Shown: piece by piece, positions 1 to 7,307 of the stretch | Layout of the letters: every line of letters begins with the position of its first letter | How positions within the stretch are numbered: position 1 is the stretch's first letter | Assembly (NCBI RefSeq): GCF_001298735.1 | Contig: NZ_CYSP01000008.1 | Coordinates: 1-64,000, forward strand | Direction of reading: 5' to 3' | DNA length: 64,000 bases | From: Propionispora sp. 2/2-37 | GTDB taxonomy: Bacteria > Bacillota > Negativicutes > Propionisporales > Propionisporaceae | Program-made: the position numbers and the translations under genes | Notes under the pieces: model-generated | The model's database searches: none | Seen by the model: the letters and a program-made list of their open reading frames with translations, nothing else | Told to the model about the DNA's origin: nothing

Positions 1-24
1 CCGCTGGGCATCACCTGGTTAAAA

Positions 25-225
25 TTACAGAAACTTTATGGGATCCACTAGAAAACCATGAGCGTCTGCATAGAAAATAGCCGCTAAAGCTATGGAAATA
101 ACCATGACAAACAAGGCTATCCCGGCAACCACAGGTAGTATATCACTATCACTTGAAGATAATGTATTATTGCCTTCCCCAGTATTCAAGAGGTCAAAAT
201 AGTTATGATAATAATTGCTAGCCAT
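25..225 (-). CDS. small single-pass membrane protein, unknown
   Basis: A protein of about 66 residues with a hydrophilic Tyr/Asn-rich N-terminus, one hydrophobic segment (VVAGIALFVMVISIALAAIF) and a short C-terminal tail. The frame is open up to 252, but a purine-rich AAGGAAGG lies just before two tandem ATGs at 228 and 225, so the start is placed there. I do not recognise the family. It stands alone at the window edge; no partner is visible. Confidence 0.5.
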   Translation of the reverse strand: MASNYYHNYFDLLNTGEGNNTLSSSDSDILPVVAGIALFVMVISIALAAIFYADAHGFLVDPIKFL

Positions 226-467
226 CATAATCCTTCCTTTTCTAATAAACATTTAAGAAAAATATATTACCAATAGGAATTGTTGTCAATTTAAAAGATC
301 ATTCTAAAATATTAGACAACTGTTTACACAAAAAACCACTATCAGGCTGCCAGGACATCATTTATTTAAATAATGGCTATTGCCGTTTGTATGTTTAAAT
401 TCAGATAATTTTACAACGCTTTAATCGGCTCCCACATCCTGCCTGATATCCAGTACCCTGTCAATCT

Positions 468-511
468 CAAAAAAGCCACTATCTATCCAGCGGATAGATA
501 GTGGCTTTTTT
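468..511. terminator. bidirectional intrinsic terminator
   Basis: A long perfect stem built on GCCACTATCTATCC and its complement is flanked by an A-run on the left and a T-run on the right, so it can terminate from both sides. It separates the small membrane protein from the Spo0E-like gene. Confidence 0.8.
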
Positions 512-675
512 GAACCATCGGGGGTCCTACAGAATTCTTGTCACAATTTCGTCACAAAAAAGCATTATACTAAATATAACTTTTGTAGTATGATTGCCAG
601 ATTGCAGTATAAACTGAATCACCTGGCATTTTTATTTCGAGACAGCCTCGACAACTATTTTAAGAAGGAGTTCAT

Positions 676-840
676 ATGCCATACTTACATAGACTGCTAA
701 AAGAGATTGAAGAACTACGCAAAAAAATAAACAACATAGATACCATCAATAAACTTACTGACCCCGAAATTCTAAAAGTCAGCCATGAACTTGATGCGCT
801 GTTAACGAAGTATCAAAAGCTCATAAGTAAAAGGGTGTAA
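676..840 (+). CDS. Spo0E-like aspartyl-phosphate phosphatase
   Basis: A 54-aa protein starting at ATG 676 behind a good AAGGAG (664-669). It forms two amphipathic helices, and the second carries SHELD, matching the SxxLD signature of the Spo0E family, whose members dephosphorylate Spo0A~P and delay sporulation. The short length is normal for the family. It sits alone between two terminators, so it is probably monocistronic. The family call rests on the motif, size and helical pattern; which phosphoprotein it acts on is inference. Confidence 0.75.
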   Translation: MPYLHRLLKEIEELRKKINNIDTINKLTDPEILKVSHELDALLTKYQKLISKRV

Positions 841-843
841 TGC

Positions 844-873
844 AAAATCCCGGCAGCCTCGGCTACCGGGATT
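844..873. terminator. intrinsic terminator after the spo0E-like gene
   Basis: Stem AAATCCCGG/CCGGGATTT with a short loop begins a few bases after the spo0E-like stop codon. A and T tracts on both sides allow use by the facing gene at 877-1380 as well. Confidence 0.7.
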
Positions 874-876
874 TCA

Positions 877-1380
877 CTATTCTTTATTATCGTCTTGATT
901 CGGTTTCATAGCTGGTGCCATCTTCATCTTATAGAAAACAGATTCTTCACTTATTGACAATAGATTTAGAAAATATGTTAAAAATACACCAAAGACAGAA
1001 GCGGACACTGCATTTGATACTACTGTGTTTAATTCTAAGGACATAGTTCCCTCTACCTTAAATAAGGTTGTAACAGCATAAATAATAAACCACACAACAG
1101 TAGAAAAAAACCAGCCTTTTAAGTATAATTTTTCCTTTGTGATAACAGGAACTAGAAAAGCAAAAACTACCCCTAAAAGTCCTGTAAACATGAGATTTCC
1201 TAACATGGCAAATATAGTTTCGCTAAAACTAAATGGTGGAGTTCGTCCAAAGATAATGATTGCTGTCCATGTAGCCATCGGAAGTGTAGTTATACCTAGA
1301 GATTCGCTTATAAAACTGAATATGTTTAAAATGATTCCCGAAAGAACCCCCGATGTTAATCCTCGTGTAAATAAATCCAT
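877..1380 (-). CDS. four-helix integral membrane protein, unknown
   Basis: About 167 aa with four clear hydrophobic segments (roughly residues 8-32, 50-80, 88-110, 120-145) and a charged C-terminus ending in Asn/Asp/Lys. A GTG start at 1395 is possible, but GAGGG upstream of the ATG at 1380 supports the shorter form. No catalytic motif is visible and I cannot name the family. It converges on the Spo0E-like gene. Confidence 0.6.
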   Translation of the reverse strand: MDLFTRGLTSGVLSGIILNIFSFISESLGITTLPMATWTAIIIFGRTPPFSFSETIFAMLGNLMFTGLLGVVFAFLVPVITKEKLYLKGWFFSTVVWFIIYAVTTLFKVEGTMSLELNTVVSNAVSASVFGVFLTYFLNLLSISEESVFYKMKMAPAMKPNQDDNKE

Positions 1381-1593
1381 ATCCGATACCCTCACATCTT
1401 CACTTTACTGCTATTATCTGCAAAAATTTCCAGGGATATTCTACACGTGTAATTAAAAAGCCGCTCCCTTATTGAGAGCGACCTTTGGCTTTATAGATTT
1501 TTATCTTACCGTCATAGCCTGAAGAACATATTCTTTTGCGGAAAGAATTCGGAATTATTCCTGCAATAGATAAAATTTAAGAACTAGGCATAA
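1381..1593. other. intergenic region with an imperfect hairpin
   Basis: No convincing gene. Bases 1457-1492 form a nested hairpin (AAAGCC.../...GGCTTT enclosing GCTC/GAGAGC), possibly an old terminator. Confidence 0.3.
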
Positions 1594-1614
1594 GAAAAGC
1601 ACCCCGGAGAGTGC
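1594..1614 (-). terminator. intrinsic terminator of the DUF2971 gene
   Basis: On the minus strand a GCAC/GTGC stem is followed by TTTTCTT just after the stop codon of the gene at 1623-2462. The stem is short, so confidence is moderate. Confidence 0.5.
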
Positions 1615-1622
1615 CGTTAAAG

Positions 1623-2462
1623 CTAATAACCTATTCTTAATTTTAAGTAGGGCTTTTCACCCAAATACGGTACTCCATTTTTCCATTTTATCTTCTCGTA
1701 TTTTAAGTTTCTTATGCTACATACATTCTTAATTATTTCAGCGTCTTCATTGGAACAATCTGCTCCTACAACAATTCCCTTAAGTGCTCCATCAAGTGAA
1801 ATATTAATAGGTTCTTCACCAAATGCTCTTATTGCTATTCTAAACTCATGTTCTTGTTCCCAATCCCAATTTTTTGTAAAGAAATAACTGTGATAATATT
1901 CATCAATCATTGAGTCAATGGTTTTATCTCTAGATTCAGGTGAATTTATTTTATTAAAATTAAACCGGAAACACTTTTCAAGTGGAGAAATTCTATCGTA
2001 CAGTACGTTCTCAGAATAAACAAATTTTTTGTCAAAATCTTTATATATTGTAGCAAGAAGTGCTTTGCGATCAATAATTATGCATGCGCCCTTATGGCCG
2101 TCTGCATATTGTGCCCACATTCTAGGTTTAGAAAAACCTTTATTTGCACAGACAGATTCACCCATATATACTTCCCCATTATAATCTTGCGTAAAACAGG
2201 CAATTTTACATCTTTTCTTTATTTCATTAGTAAGCGTTTTTGTAACATGTTTAAATAGATCACCTGGAAAACCTTCTCCTAGATTTATATCTGAAATAAA
2301 ATCCCACTCCATACTTTCTCTAGGGTCATTTGTTTTTTCGAGTAGTCCAAAGCGAATCTTGTATGTCTCGAGCATTATTTTAGCCTTGTCTGCGCTCGTA
2401 TAATGATACAAGTACTTATCCGAATATTCTTCACTAAAAATATCATTACTCAATTCAATCAC
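1623..2462 (-). CDS. DUF2971 family protein
   Basis: A 279-aa soluble protein with the landmarks of DUF2971: an N-terminal YHYTS segment, NDPRES, a Cys-containing strand (IACFTQ), MWAQYADGHKGACI in the middle, and WDWEQEHEFR near the C-terminus. The family's biochemical role is not established; members often occur in variable or defence-associated regions. It is AT-rich relative to most neighbours and lies 400 bp outside the prophage attachment site, so it may belong to an older insertion at this tRNA. Confidence 0.7.
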   Translation of the reverse strand: MIELSNDIFSEEYSDKYLYHYTSADKAKIMLETYKIRFGLLEKTNDPRESMEWDFISDINLGEGFPGDLFKHVTKTLTNEIKKRCKIACFTQDYNGEVYMGESVCANKGFSKPRMWAQYADGHKGACIIIDRKALLATIYKDFDKKFVYSENVLYDRISPLEKCFRFNFNKINSPESRDKTIDSMIDEYYHSYFFTKNWDWEQEHEFRIAIRAFGEEPINISLDGALKGIVVGADCSNEDAEIIKNVCSIRNLKYEKIKWKNGVPYLGEKPYLKLRIGY

Positions 2463-2856
2463 CTTTGCAAAATTATAATATGCATTTTATCAGATCTAAA
2501 TTCAGTATTTAACTTAATTTCTGTTAGCTTTCTCTGCTCAAGCGATTCATTAACCAGAAAACAAACGGAGGAGATATTAAATATGATAAAAAAAGTAAGC
2601 TGATTTTTTGCCGGGAAGATGGAGTTCACAATCACCCGGACACAATCAGCACATAGTTCCTAATTTTGCAAACAGATAGGTATTACCAGGCTAGGGTTCC
2701 ATTGTCTGCGCCACACTCACGCCAGCCATTTATTGGCCAGCGGTGAAGATATAAAATTATATTTTTCACCTTTAGATGGACACAACTTTGGACACATGTT
2801 GACATAATTAAAGGTGTATCAAAAGCCGTTAAGCCTTGATACACCTGAATTTTTTC
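2463..2856. other. intergenic region left of attL
   Basis: No substantial gene. A strong GGAGGAG precedes a six-codon ORF (2582-2602), probably a remnant. Bases 2777-2805 contain two GGACACA boxes resembling those in the prophage repeats. The displaced tRNA terminator is at 2811-2845. Confidence 0.5.
2811..2845 (-). terminator. original tRNA-Lys terminator, displaced by the prophage
   Basis: Stem AGGTGTATCAA/TTGATACACCT lies directly downstream (minus sense) of the tRNA 3' fragment in attL. Before integration it would have followed the intact tRNA-Lys; it now lies 43.5 kb away from it. Confidence 0.6.
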
Positions 2857-2908
2857 CTGGTGACCCACCGGGGAATCGAACCCCGAACCTACTGATTAAG
2901 AGTCAGTT
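2857..2908. repeat. attL, 52-bp duplicate of the tRNA-Lys 3' part
   Basis: Identical over 52 bp to 46394-46445. It covers the tRNA from the anticodon arm to the CCA end; sequence right of it (AAAAACAAG) no longer matches the tRNA, so this is a dead tRNA fragment marking the left prophage end. Confidence 0.95.
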
Positions 2909-2966
2909 AAAAACAAGAATCGTCATTTCACCACAACAACTATAAAATACGGATTGAAGTGCAATA

Positions 2967-3007
2967 GTTGTCAAATTCAGTTGCTAAATCGACAACTTTT
3001 TGACAAC
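2967..3007. promoter_or_regulatory. putative integrase arm-type sites (left arm)
   Basis: GACAACTTTTTGACAAC at 2991-3007 holds two direct copies of GACAAC; a third, inverted copy (GTTGTCAA) lies at about 2968. The same 17 bp occur at 46262-46278 by the other prophage end. Paired sites near both ends fit the arm-type sites of tyrosine integrases; this role is inference. Confidence 0.5.
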
Positions 3008-3049
3008 TTTCTATTTATGTGTGAAAGCCTATTGCAAATCGTTTAATGC

Positions 3050-3286
3050 TGTGTCCATGTGTCCAACGTTCCACGGGTTTCCTATATATGTATATATGCG
3101 TGTATGACTTCACATATATTGTGATATATTCACATATAACGTTATATGTATATGTATTTTATAATCTTATATATAGAAAGTATGGACATATTGGACACAT
3201 AATAGGTTAAGCCCTTGAATTATCTAACCTCGCGGTGTGTCCAAGGTCTGTGTCCGTCGCATTTTTGACGGACACAACGGACACAA
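3050..3286. repeat. 237-bp long repeat, copy A (TGTCC/GGACA boxes)
   Basis: Matches 29851-30087 over 237 bp with 8 substitutions and no gaps by my alignment. It holds paired TGTCC boxes at its left, paired GGACA boxes in the middle, and a terminal perfect 10-bp stem TGTGTCCGTC/GACGGACACA. Between them is an AT-rich core with the palindrome CATATAACGTTATATG. No ORF spans it. It resembles an iteron-type replication or partition site more than a gene. Confidence 0.9.
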
Positions 3287-3292
3287 TCAAAT

Positions 3293-3321
3293 AAAAAAAA
3301 CCCGGACTATCCGGGTTTTTT
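3293..3321. terminator. bidirectional intrinsic terminator
   Basis: CCCGGACTATCCGGG stem flanked by eight A on the left and six T on the right. It closes the small-gene operon read leftward from 4358. Confidence 0.8.
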
Positions 3322-3323
3322 CA

Positions 3324-3566
3324 TTAATCAGGTTTCTTTTCAATATAGTCATAAAAAATATCATTCGTTTCGTCGAAAACAGGTATTCCAGTTTTTTCTG
3401 AGAACTCATAGGCGGCGATGCTAGCTTGATCATCTGCAGTATATTCGCCCAGAGTATCAGGAATAAACCCGTCAATAAAATCATCCAATAAAAACTGTGC
3501 GATTCCTAACCGGATTCCATTGTCGGTATCTACCTTTACAACATACCATTTTTCTGTTCTGGTCAT
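3324..3566 (-). CDS. small acidic protein, unknown (left-end accessory locus)
   Basis: An 80-aa protein starting MTRTEKWYVV. Upstream in-frame ATGs exist (to 3599), but GAGAGGAG is correctly spaced only for the ATG at 3566. It is acidic, without membrane segments or recognisable motif. It is the last gene of a leftward operon (4358 to 3324) that ends in a strong terminator. The position between the lysis module and attL is typical of lysogenic-conversion or anti-defence genes. Confidence 0.6.
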   Translation of the reverse strand: MTRTEKWYVVKVDTDNGIRLGIAQFLLDDFIDGFIPDTLGEYTADDQASIAAYEFSEKTGIPVFDETNDIFYDYIEKKPD

Positions 3567-3579
3567 ATACATGCTCCTC

Positions 3580-3843
3580 TCATTGTCCGTAACTGTCAAT
3601 AAAATCTATGGCTTCCTGTAGGCTGCACGCGTCCCATTCTGGCAACCTGATACCAGGAGGATATTTCCATTCTTCCGGGGCATAGCAGCGGTAATTGTCG
3701 TCGTAAACCTTCGAGTTTTCTTTGTTTAAGAATAACCTGCCGTTTCTCTCCAAGAAGTGATCTATAAATTCTGCTTCGTGTAAATCGTAAGGACGATAAC
3801 CTAACCTGTGAATTAACTCCTGCTTTGAGTAGAATTTTTCCAT
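3580..3843 (-). CDS. small protein, unknown (left-end accessory locus)
   Basis: An 87-aa protein from the ATG at 3843, preceded by GGGAGC; the longer frame to 3903 has no ribosome site. It is rich in Tyr and acidic residues (LGYRPYDLHEAEFI near the N-terminus, CSLQEAIDFIDSYGQ at the end). No family is recognised. It ends 14 bp before the start of the 80-aa gene, consistent with co-transcription. Confidence 0.6.
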   Translation of the reverse strand: MEKFYSKQELIHRLGYRPYDLHEAEFIDHFLERNGRLFLNKENSKVYDDNYRCYAPEEWKYPPGIRLPEWDACSLQEAIDFIDSYGQ

Positions 3844-3911
3844 TTTTATTGCTCCCTTCGTTATACTGGCTCTCGATGGTTGTGACCGTCTGCCTGCCAG
3901 CATTACCCCGG

Positions 3912-4067
3912 CTAGGCCGGGGATTCTGTTTCCTGTTTTACCATTTCTTTATTTGGTTCATAGGCACTAAAACCGTTAAAACACTCTTTTGGAATGTTGC
4001 ATCCGTAAAGGTTGTTCACCTTGTGTTTGCAGGTATTACAGCAATGGTATAATTTTTCTTGTACCAT
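3912..4067 (-). CDS. 51-aa Cys-rich (zinc-ribbon-like) protein
   Basis: A short ORF, MVQEKLYHCC..., with CCNTC followed by CN and ECFNG: four to five cysteines in a pattern suggesting a metal-binding knuckle. A GGGAGG lies 11 bp upstream of the ATG at 4067. The stop codon sits inside a CCCCGGCTAGGCCGGGG palindrome (3906-3922) that may act as a weak terminator or processing site. Function unknown. Confidence 0.55.
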   Translation of the reverse strand: MVQEKLYHCCNTCKHKVNNLYGCNIPKECFNGFSAYEPNKEMVKQETESPA

Positions 4068-4127
4068 TTTTCAATTATCCTCCCTCGAGCGGTGGGCTGT
4101 ACTCCACCGCTTATTTATTTGGTGAAC

Positions 4128-4358
4128 TTAAAATAATTCTTTGCGTTTATTCTTTACCCAGTATTCGCAATCAGTGTATTTATGTTCTGTCTTGTAATAA
4201 TTTCCAATATTGTCTCTGTTACGGTATTGGATAACGGTTAATATTTCACCATCAAAATACCATGACGCTACTTTGACCAAATTCCCCGCTGAATCTTTAT
4301 CGAAATAATGTTCTTCGGAAACGATGCCTTCACTATTAAAATGTCTAATGGTTGCCAT
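4128..4358 (-). CDS. small protein with repeat-like strands, unknown (first gene of the accessory operon)
   Basis: 76 aa behind a good GGAGG (AACGGAGGCGGTAAGG). The sequence is beta-strand-like with aromatic/charged alternation (ASWYFDGEILTVIQY), loosely like the short strand repeats of MORN/antitoxin-like proteins, but I cannot assign a family. It is the gene nearest the strong leftward promoter at 4415-4443 and so the best expressed of the set. Confidence 0.6.
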   Translation of the reverse strand: MATIRHFNSEGIVSEEHYFDKDSAGNLVKVASWYFDGEILTVIQYRNRDNIGNYYKTEHKYTDCEYWVKNKRKELF

Positions 4359-4382
4359 CCTTACCGCCTCCGTTTATTATCT

Positions 4383-4465
4383 GTATTCGCAAAATTATTT
4401 TTATCTTTAAATATAATATACTGCGAACGTAAATAATTGTCAAGCGTATTCGCAAAAATATTTTT
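4383..4465 (-). promoter_or_regulatory. strong leftward promoter flanked by two operator-like repeats
   Basis: On the minus strand TTGACA (4438-4443), a 17-bp spacer and TATATT (4415-4420) make a near-consensus sigma-A promoter. A 20-bp direct repeat, GTATTCGCAAAA(T/A)(T/A)ATTTTT in plus sense, lies on both sides (4383-4402 and 4446-4465), and a partial inverted GCGAA copy falls in the spacer. The arrangement predicts repression of the small-gene operon, most likely by the divergent HTH protein. Confidence 0.75.
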
Positions 4466-4530
4466 GTTTATATAAAATAATATTTACAAATACATAAATT
4501 AATGTTAGTCTGTAAATGGAGGTGTTTGAC

Positions 4531-4761
4531 TTGGCAATCAAATATTTTAAATTATTGGATATGCTGCAGCGGCAAGGAATATCTAAAGGTCAGTTTGCTC
4601 AAATGACCGGGTTATCTTCAGCTACCGTAGCCAAATTATCCGGCCATAGACCAGTAAACATAGAGATTATTGACCGGGTATGTAGAACTTTTAATTGCCA
4701 GCCGTATGACATAATGGAATACATGCCTGATGAAACAGAAAAAAGCCCGGACAGCGAATAA
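4531..4761 (+). CDS. small XRE-family HTH regulator
   Basis: A 76-aa protein from the TTG at 4531; an ATG at 4516 is in frame but overlaps the GGAGGTG that serves as ribosome site for the TTG. It holds one Cro/CI-type helix-turn-helix (SKGQFAQMTGLSSATVAKL, then a PVNIEIIDRVCRTF helix) and a short acidic tail, like YozG/Cro-type single-domain regulators. It is divergent from the four-gene accessory operon, so it probably represses that promoter. The arrangement resembles aca genes beside anti-CRISPR genes; that parallel is inference. Confidence 0.8.
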   Translation: MAIKYFKLLDMLQRQGISKGQFAQMTGLSSATVAKLSGHRPVNIEIIDRVCRTFNCQPYDIMEYMPDETEKSPDSE

Positions 4762-4777
4762 ACCGCTATCCGGGCTT
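4743..4777. terminator. bidirectional terminator ending the late operon
   Basis: AAGCCCGGACAGCG/CGCTATCCGGGCTT stem between the converging HTH gene and amidase gene; overlaps the 3' end of the HTH gene. Confidence 0.8.
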
Positions 4778-4782
4778 AATAT

Positions 4783-5304
4783 TTATTGTAAGGAATCCGT
4801 TATGCCTCTTGCTATAGCCCTGGCAAATTCGTCACGTTTACCGGCATCAGCAAGTAATTGTTCATCGTCCGGGTTACTAATGAACGCCGTTTCCACTAAC
4901 ACAGCCGGACAATCCGTGTATTTCAATACATAGAAACCGGCTGTTTTAATCCCCCGGTCCACAGTACCAAGGCTGTTAACGATTTGCTTCTGAATGCACT
5001 GCGCAAGTTTTGCTCCTTCGCCGCCTAATGAATAACAATAGGTTTCCGTCCCCTTGGCAGCGGTATTGGCCGCTGAATTACAATGAATACTTACGAACAG
5101 ATCCGCATTAAAACCGTTTGATACATTCGTAATTTCATACAGTTCATTTTTCTGGACTTCCAGGACTTCATACCCTACCGTCCGGAGATAACCGGCCACG
5201 CGATGCATAATGTCCTGTACTACAACAGCCTCCTGCAAACCACTTGCGCCTACCGCTCCGGGCTCCATTCCCGGACAATGACCGCCATTAATAGTAATTT
5301 TCAT
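4783..5304 (-). CDS. N-acetylmuramoyl-L-alanine amidase (Amidase_3), endolysin
   Basis: A 173-aa single-domain amidase that would cut the bond between muramic acid and L-alanine in peptidoglycan. Zinc ligands and catalytic glutamate are visible: H9 in GGHCPG, E25, H74 in SIHCNS, and E138 in VETAF. There is no signal peptide and no separate wall-binding domain, as usual for compact prophage endolysins relying on a holin. It overlaps the holin gene by 4 bp (ATGA) and is the last late gene. Confidence 0.92.
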   Translation of the reverse strand: MKITINGGHCPGMEPGAVGASGLQEAVVVQDIMHRVAGYLRTVGYEVLEVQKNELYEITNVSNGFNADLFVSIHCNSAANTAAKGTETYCYSLGGEGAKLAQCIQKQIVNSLGTVDRGIKTAGFYVLKYTDCPAVLVETAFISNPDDEQLLADAGKRDEFARAIARGITDSLQ

Positions 5305-5642
5305 GATACCTTCTCCTTTTCTAATCCGATATGATCTTCAATAACATCGACACGGACTCTCACATCCATAAGGTTTTGATTCATGCCCACCAGTGTAGTA
5401 TTGATGTTATTTAACGCCTCGGTTTGTTTAGTCAGGGTATTGTTCACCAAATCGCCTAACCGTTCCTCACGATCTTTTGCATCATCCATGCTGCGATTGA
5501 AAAAATCTTGCTGCCTACCGGCTTGCTTGTCGGCATTACGGATGACATAAGCTAGCAAGGGTAAAAAAACAATGACAAATAAAATAAACCCGATTAAATT
5601 CGGGTTTTGAACTATATACGGTAATATTGATACTGCTTCCAA
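5301..5642 (-). CDS. holin, BhlA/UviB type
   Basis: 113 aa: one N-terminal membrane helix (about residues 14-35) followed by a charged helical tail with coiled-coil character. This layout matches the BhlA/UviB holin-like family, which makes inner-membrane lesions that release the endolysin. The start is TTG at 5642 with GGGGTG upstream. The 4-bp overlap with the amidase makes a compact lysis cassette. Confidence 0.75.
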   Translation of the reverse strand: MEAVSILPYIVQNPNLIGFILFVIVFLPLLAYVIRNADKQAGRQQDFFNRSMDDAKDREERLGDLVNNTLTKQTEALNNINTTLVGMNQNLMDVRVRVDVIEDHIGLEKEKVS

Positions 5643-5654
5643 TCGATCACCCCA

Positions 5655-5783
5655 TTATTCTGCAATCAGTCGTTTTGCTACTTCTTCCCGGTATTCTTCC
5701 GGCACGTCTGCTTCAAGCACCTTGCGTCCGGCCTTGACCAAATACGCATAGGCCATGATTTTATAGTCAATCAGTGTAGCCAT
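5655..5783 (-). CDS. XkdX/CD1375-like small phage protein
   Basis: A 42-aa ORF, MATLIDYKIMAYAYLVKAGR..., whose ATG directly abuts the stop of the preceding gene (TAAATG). Its size, helix-rich composition and place just before the holin match the small XkdX/CD1375 proteins of PBSX-like phages, whose role is unknown. Confidence 0.65.
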   Translation of the reverse strand: MATLIDYKIMAYAYLVKAGRKVLEADVPEEYREEVAKRLIAE

Positions 5784-6083
5784 TTATGCTTTACCTCCTT
5801 CCAATGTTTCTATTTTTTCAGTTAGCGCCAGTATCGCTTCCCAAAGGTCAGCCTTTTCTTCATCGACCGGCGGCGTTATAATTTGCGTTTCAGGTTCAGG
5901 CGTATACTCAACAATTTTTAATGCCGCCAGGTCTACCCGGCGACGACCCGGATTGTCCGTACAATCTTGCCATGCTGCTTCATCAATTTCAATATGTGGC
6001 TCAGGGATAGATTCGTATTGTACAAAGTCAGGGTAAAATCCAAGTATCTCACCTGTTACAGCATCATAATTTACTTTTACCAT
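5784..6083 (-). CDS. XkdW-like tail-fibre-associated protein
   Basis: 99 aa beginning MVKVNYDAVTGEILGFYP, a typical opening of XkdW-like and fibre-assembly proteins that follow the fibre genes in PBSX-type phages. The rest is acidic with a short C-terminal helix. A strong AAAGGAGG precedes the ATG. Probably a fibre chaperone or accessory; this is based on position and general resemblance. Confidence 0.55.
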   Translation of the reverse strand: MVKVNYDAVTGEILGFYPDFVQYESIPEPHIEIDEAAWQDCTDNPGRRRVDLAALKIVEYTPEPETQIITPPVDEEKADLWEAILALTEKIETLEGGKA

Positions 6084-6104
6084 AATATCCTCCTTTCTCT
6101 TATC

Positions 6105-6554
6105 TTAGCGACCAATAGCAAACCATCGTGCAAATAGAACACTTGTCGCAGATGCAAAAATTCTAAATTGGCTAGTACTGTCAATTAACGTCCCATAATA
6201 TTTTGGGGATGAACCGCCGTGTACTGCAAACACTTGCTGAAAAGTGCTCGGGAAGGCTATACCAGTGGTTACGGTTGCAATCCCAGACGAAAACAGTTCT
6301 TCAGTGGCTTGTCCCCATTGGATGATCAATCCTCCAAGCCATGAGGGAAATTTTATATATCCATTGGTACTCCCAAACGAGTATGCAAATCCGGCGGCTG
6401 TAGCTACGGCAGCGATGCACCCAGCAACAAGAGATTGGATGTTGCTTCGTATCCATGCGGTAGTTGATAGTCTTGTGCTATTGTCCGATGAATCCGCTGC
6501 AACACGTTTGTCACGGATTGCCCATTGTACACTTCCATCCGTTATGTTTGCCAT
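6105..6554 (-). CDS. short tail-fibre tip protein (gp53-like C-terminal domain)
   Basis: 149 aa. The N-terminus (VQWAIRDKRVAADSSDNSTRLSTTAWI) resembles a fibre module also found in the broken upstream fibre gene; the C-terminus has GYIKFPSWLGGLIIQWG and a final FARWFAIGR, the pattern of gp53-like putative fibre tips that bind the host surface. It is probably a second, stand-alone tip cassette produced by duplication. The middle has a hydrophobic Ala/Gly segment. Confidence 0.7.
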   Translation of the reverse strand: MANITDGSVQWAIRDKRVAADSSDNSTRLSTTAWIRSNIQSLVAGCIAAVATAAGFAYSFGSTNGYIKFPSWLGGLIIQWGQATEELFSSGIATVTTGIAFPSTFQQVFAVHGGSSPKYYGTLIDSTSQFRIFASATSVLFARWFAIGR

Positions 6555-6595
6555 GTTATCACCTCTCTGTTTTTATAGAAGTTATCCCATCGTTC

Positions 6596-6868
6596 TTAGT
6601 ATCCAATACACAATACACAGTATTGTGCATTGGATTGTCCTAAATTCCGTATTGTAATATTGGATAAACTGATATTACGTATTTGCCCTATATATGTACT
6701 GCCAACGCTAAGGTCTGCAGACATATTTGATATTGTTGTATATTGTCCTAAGTTGGCATTTGGAAATGCTATTGGCAAAGTAACTACCGTATTCGCTCCA
6801 CTTGCAATAGCAGGCGATACCACCCATTGTAATATCAACCCACTCGGCAATTTTTGGTAGCCGAGGGG
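6596..6868 (-). pseudogene. tail fibre, C-terminal tip fragment (third frame)
   Basis: Encodes GYQKLPSGLILQWV... to a final CVLCIGY, a gp53-like tip homologous to the end of the 149-aa gene. It follows the middle fragment but is shifted at a C4 run (plus GGGG 6865-6868): one more C would join VLGP to LGYQKLPSG in one frame. It has no credible start of its own. Confidence 0.65.
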
Positions 6869-7307
6869 CCTAAAACAGCTGAACCGGCTCCAGAGATCAA
6901 CACCCAATTCTCGCCATCGCTAACAAATTGGTACGTGTTAACTCGCTGCAGCTGTAAGCTTGATACAACAGCTTCATTAATCCAAATCTGACTCCCTGCA
7001 GCAGATTTCAATGTAACGGTATTACTCGCGCTTGCTTGATTTGCTATAAAAGTCAGAGTTGCGCCCTGTCGACCGACTGGTGAGGGTAACGTTACCTTGC
7101 ACGAAGCCGATATATTAAACTCAAACACCAATCCTACTGCTGCAGTTGTGAGAACGGTGTCGCCTGTAATATATTGCAAACCCCGAAAATTTCCCAGTGC
7201 CTGCTGTACAAACTTTGTTGTAGCAAGTTTAGTGCTTGCGTCAAATTGTGTGTCGGCTTGCCTCATATCTCGGACAATCCAGAAAATGGAATTATCTTCA
7301 ATTACCT
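6869..7307 (-). pseudogene. tail fibre, middle fragment (second frame)
   Basis: Codes for a fibre shaft segment, EVIEDNSIFWIVRDMRQADTQ..., followed by a beta-rich domain ending ENWVLISGAGSAVLGP. It is out of frame with the N-terminal piece at a G6 run (plus C-run 7308-7313); a seventh G would restore ISNGG-EVIEDN. Either a real decay, phase variation or slippage, or sequencing error. Confidence 0.65.

Noticed and set aside
1457..1492. Hairpin AAAGCC/GGCTTT as insertion-sequence end
   Set aside because: No target duplication or transposase; simply an imperfect hairpin.
2683..2868. 61-aa minus-strand frame across the attL boundary
   Set aside because: It crosses the tRNA fragment and the displaced terminator, lacks a ribosome site and has no sensible composition.
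2857..2908. Second tRNA-Lys gene at attL
   Set aside because: Only the 3' part is present; the 5' half and D-arm are missing, so it is an att duplicate.
4060..4234. Plus-strand frames 3825-4234 in the accessory locus
   Set aside because: Hydrophobic shadows opposite the small minus-strand genes, without ribosome sites.
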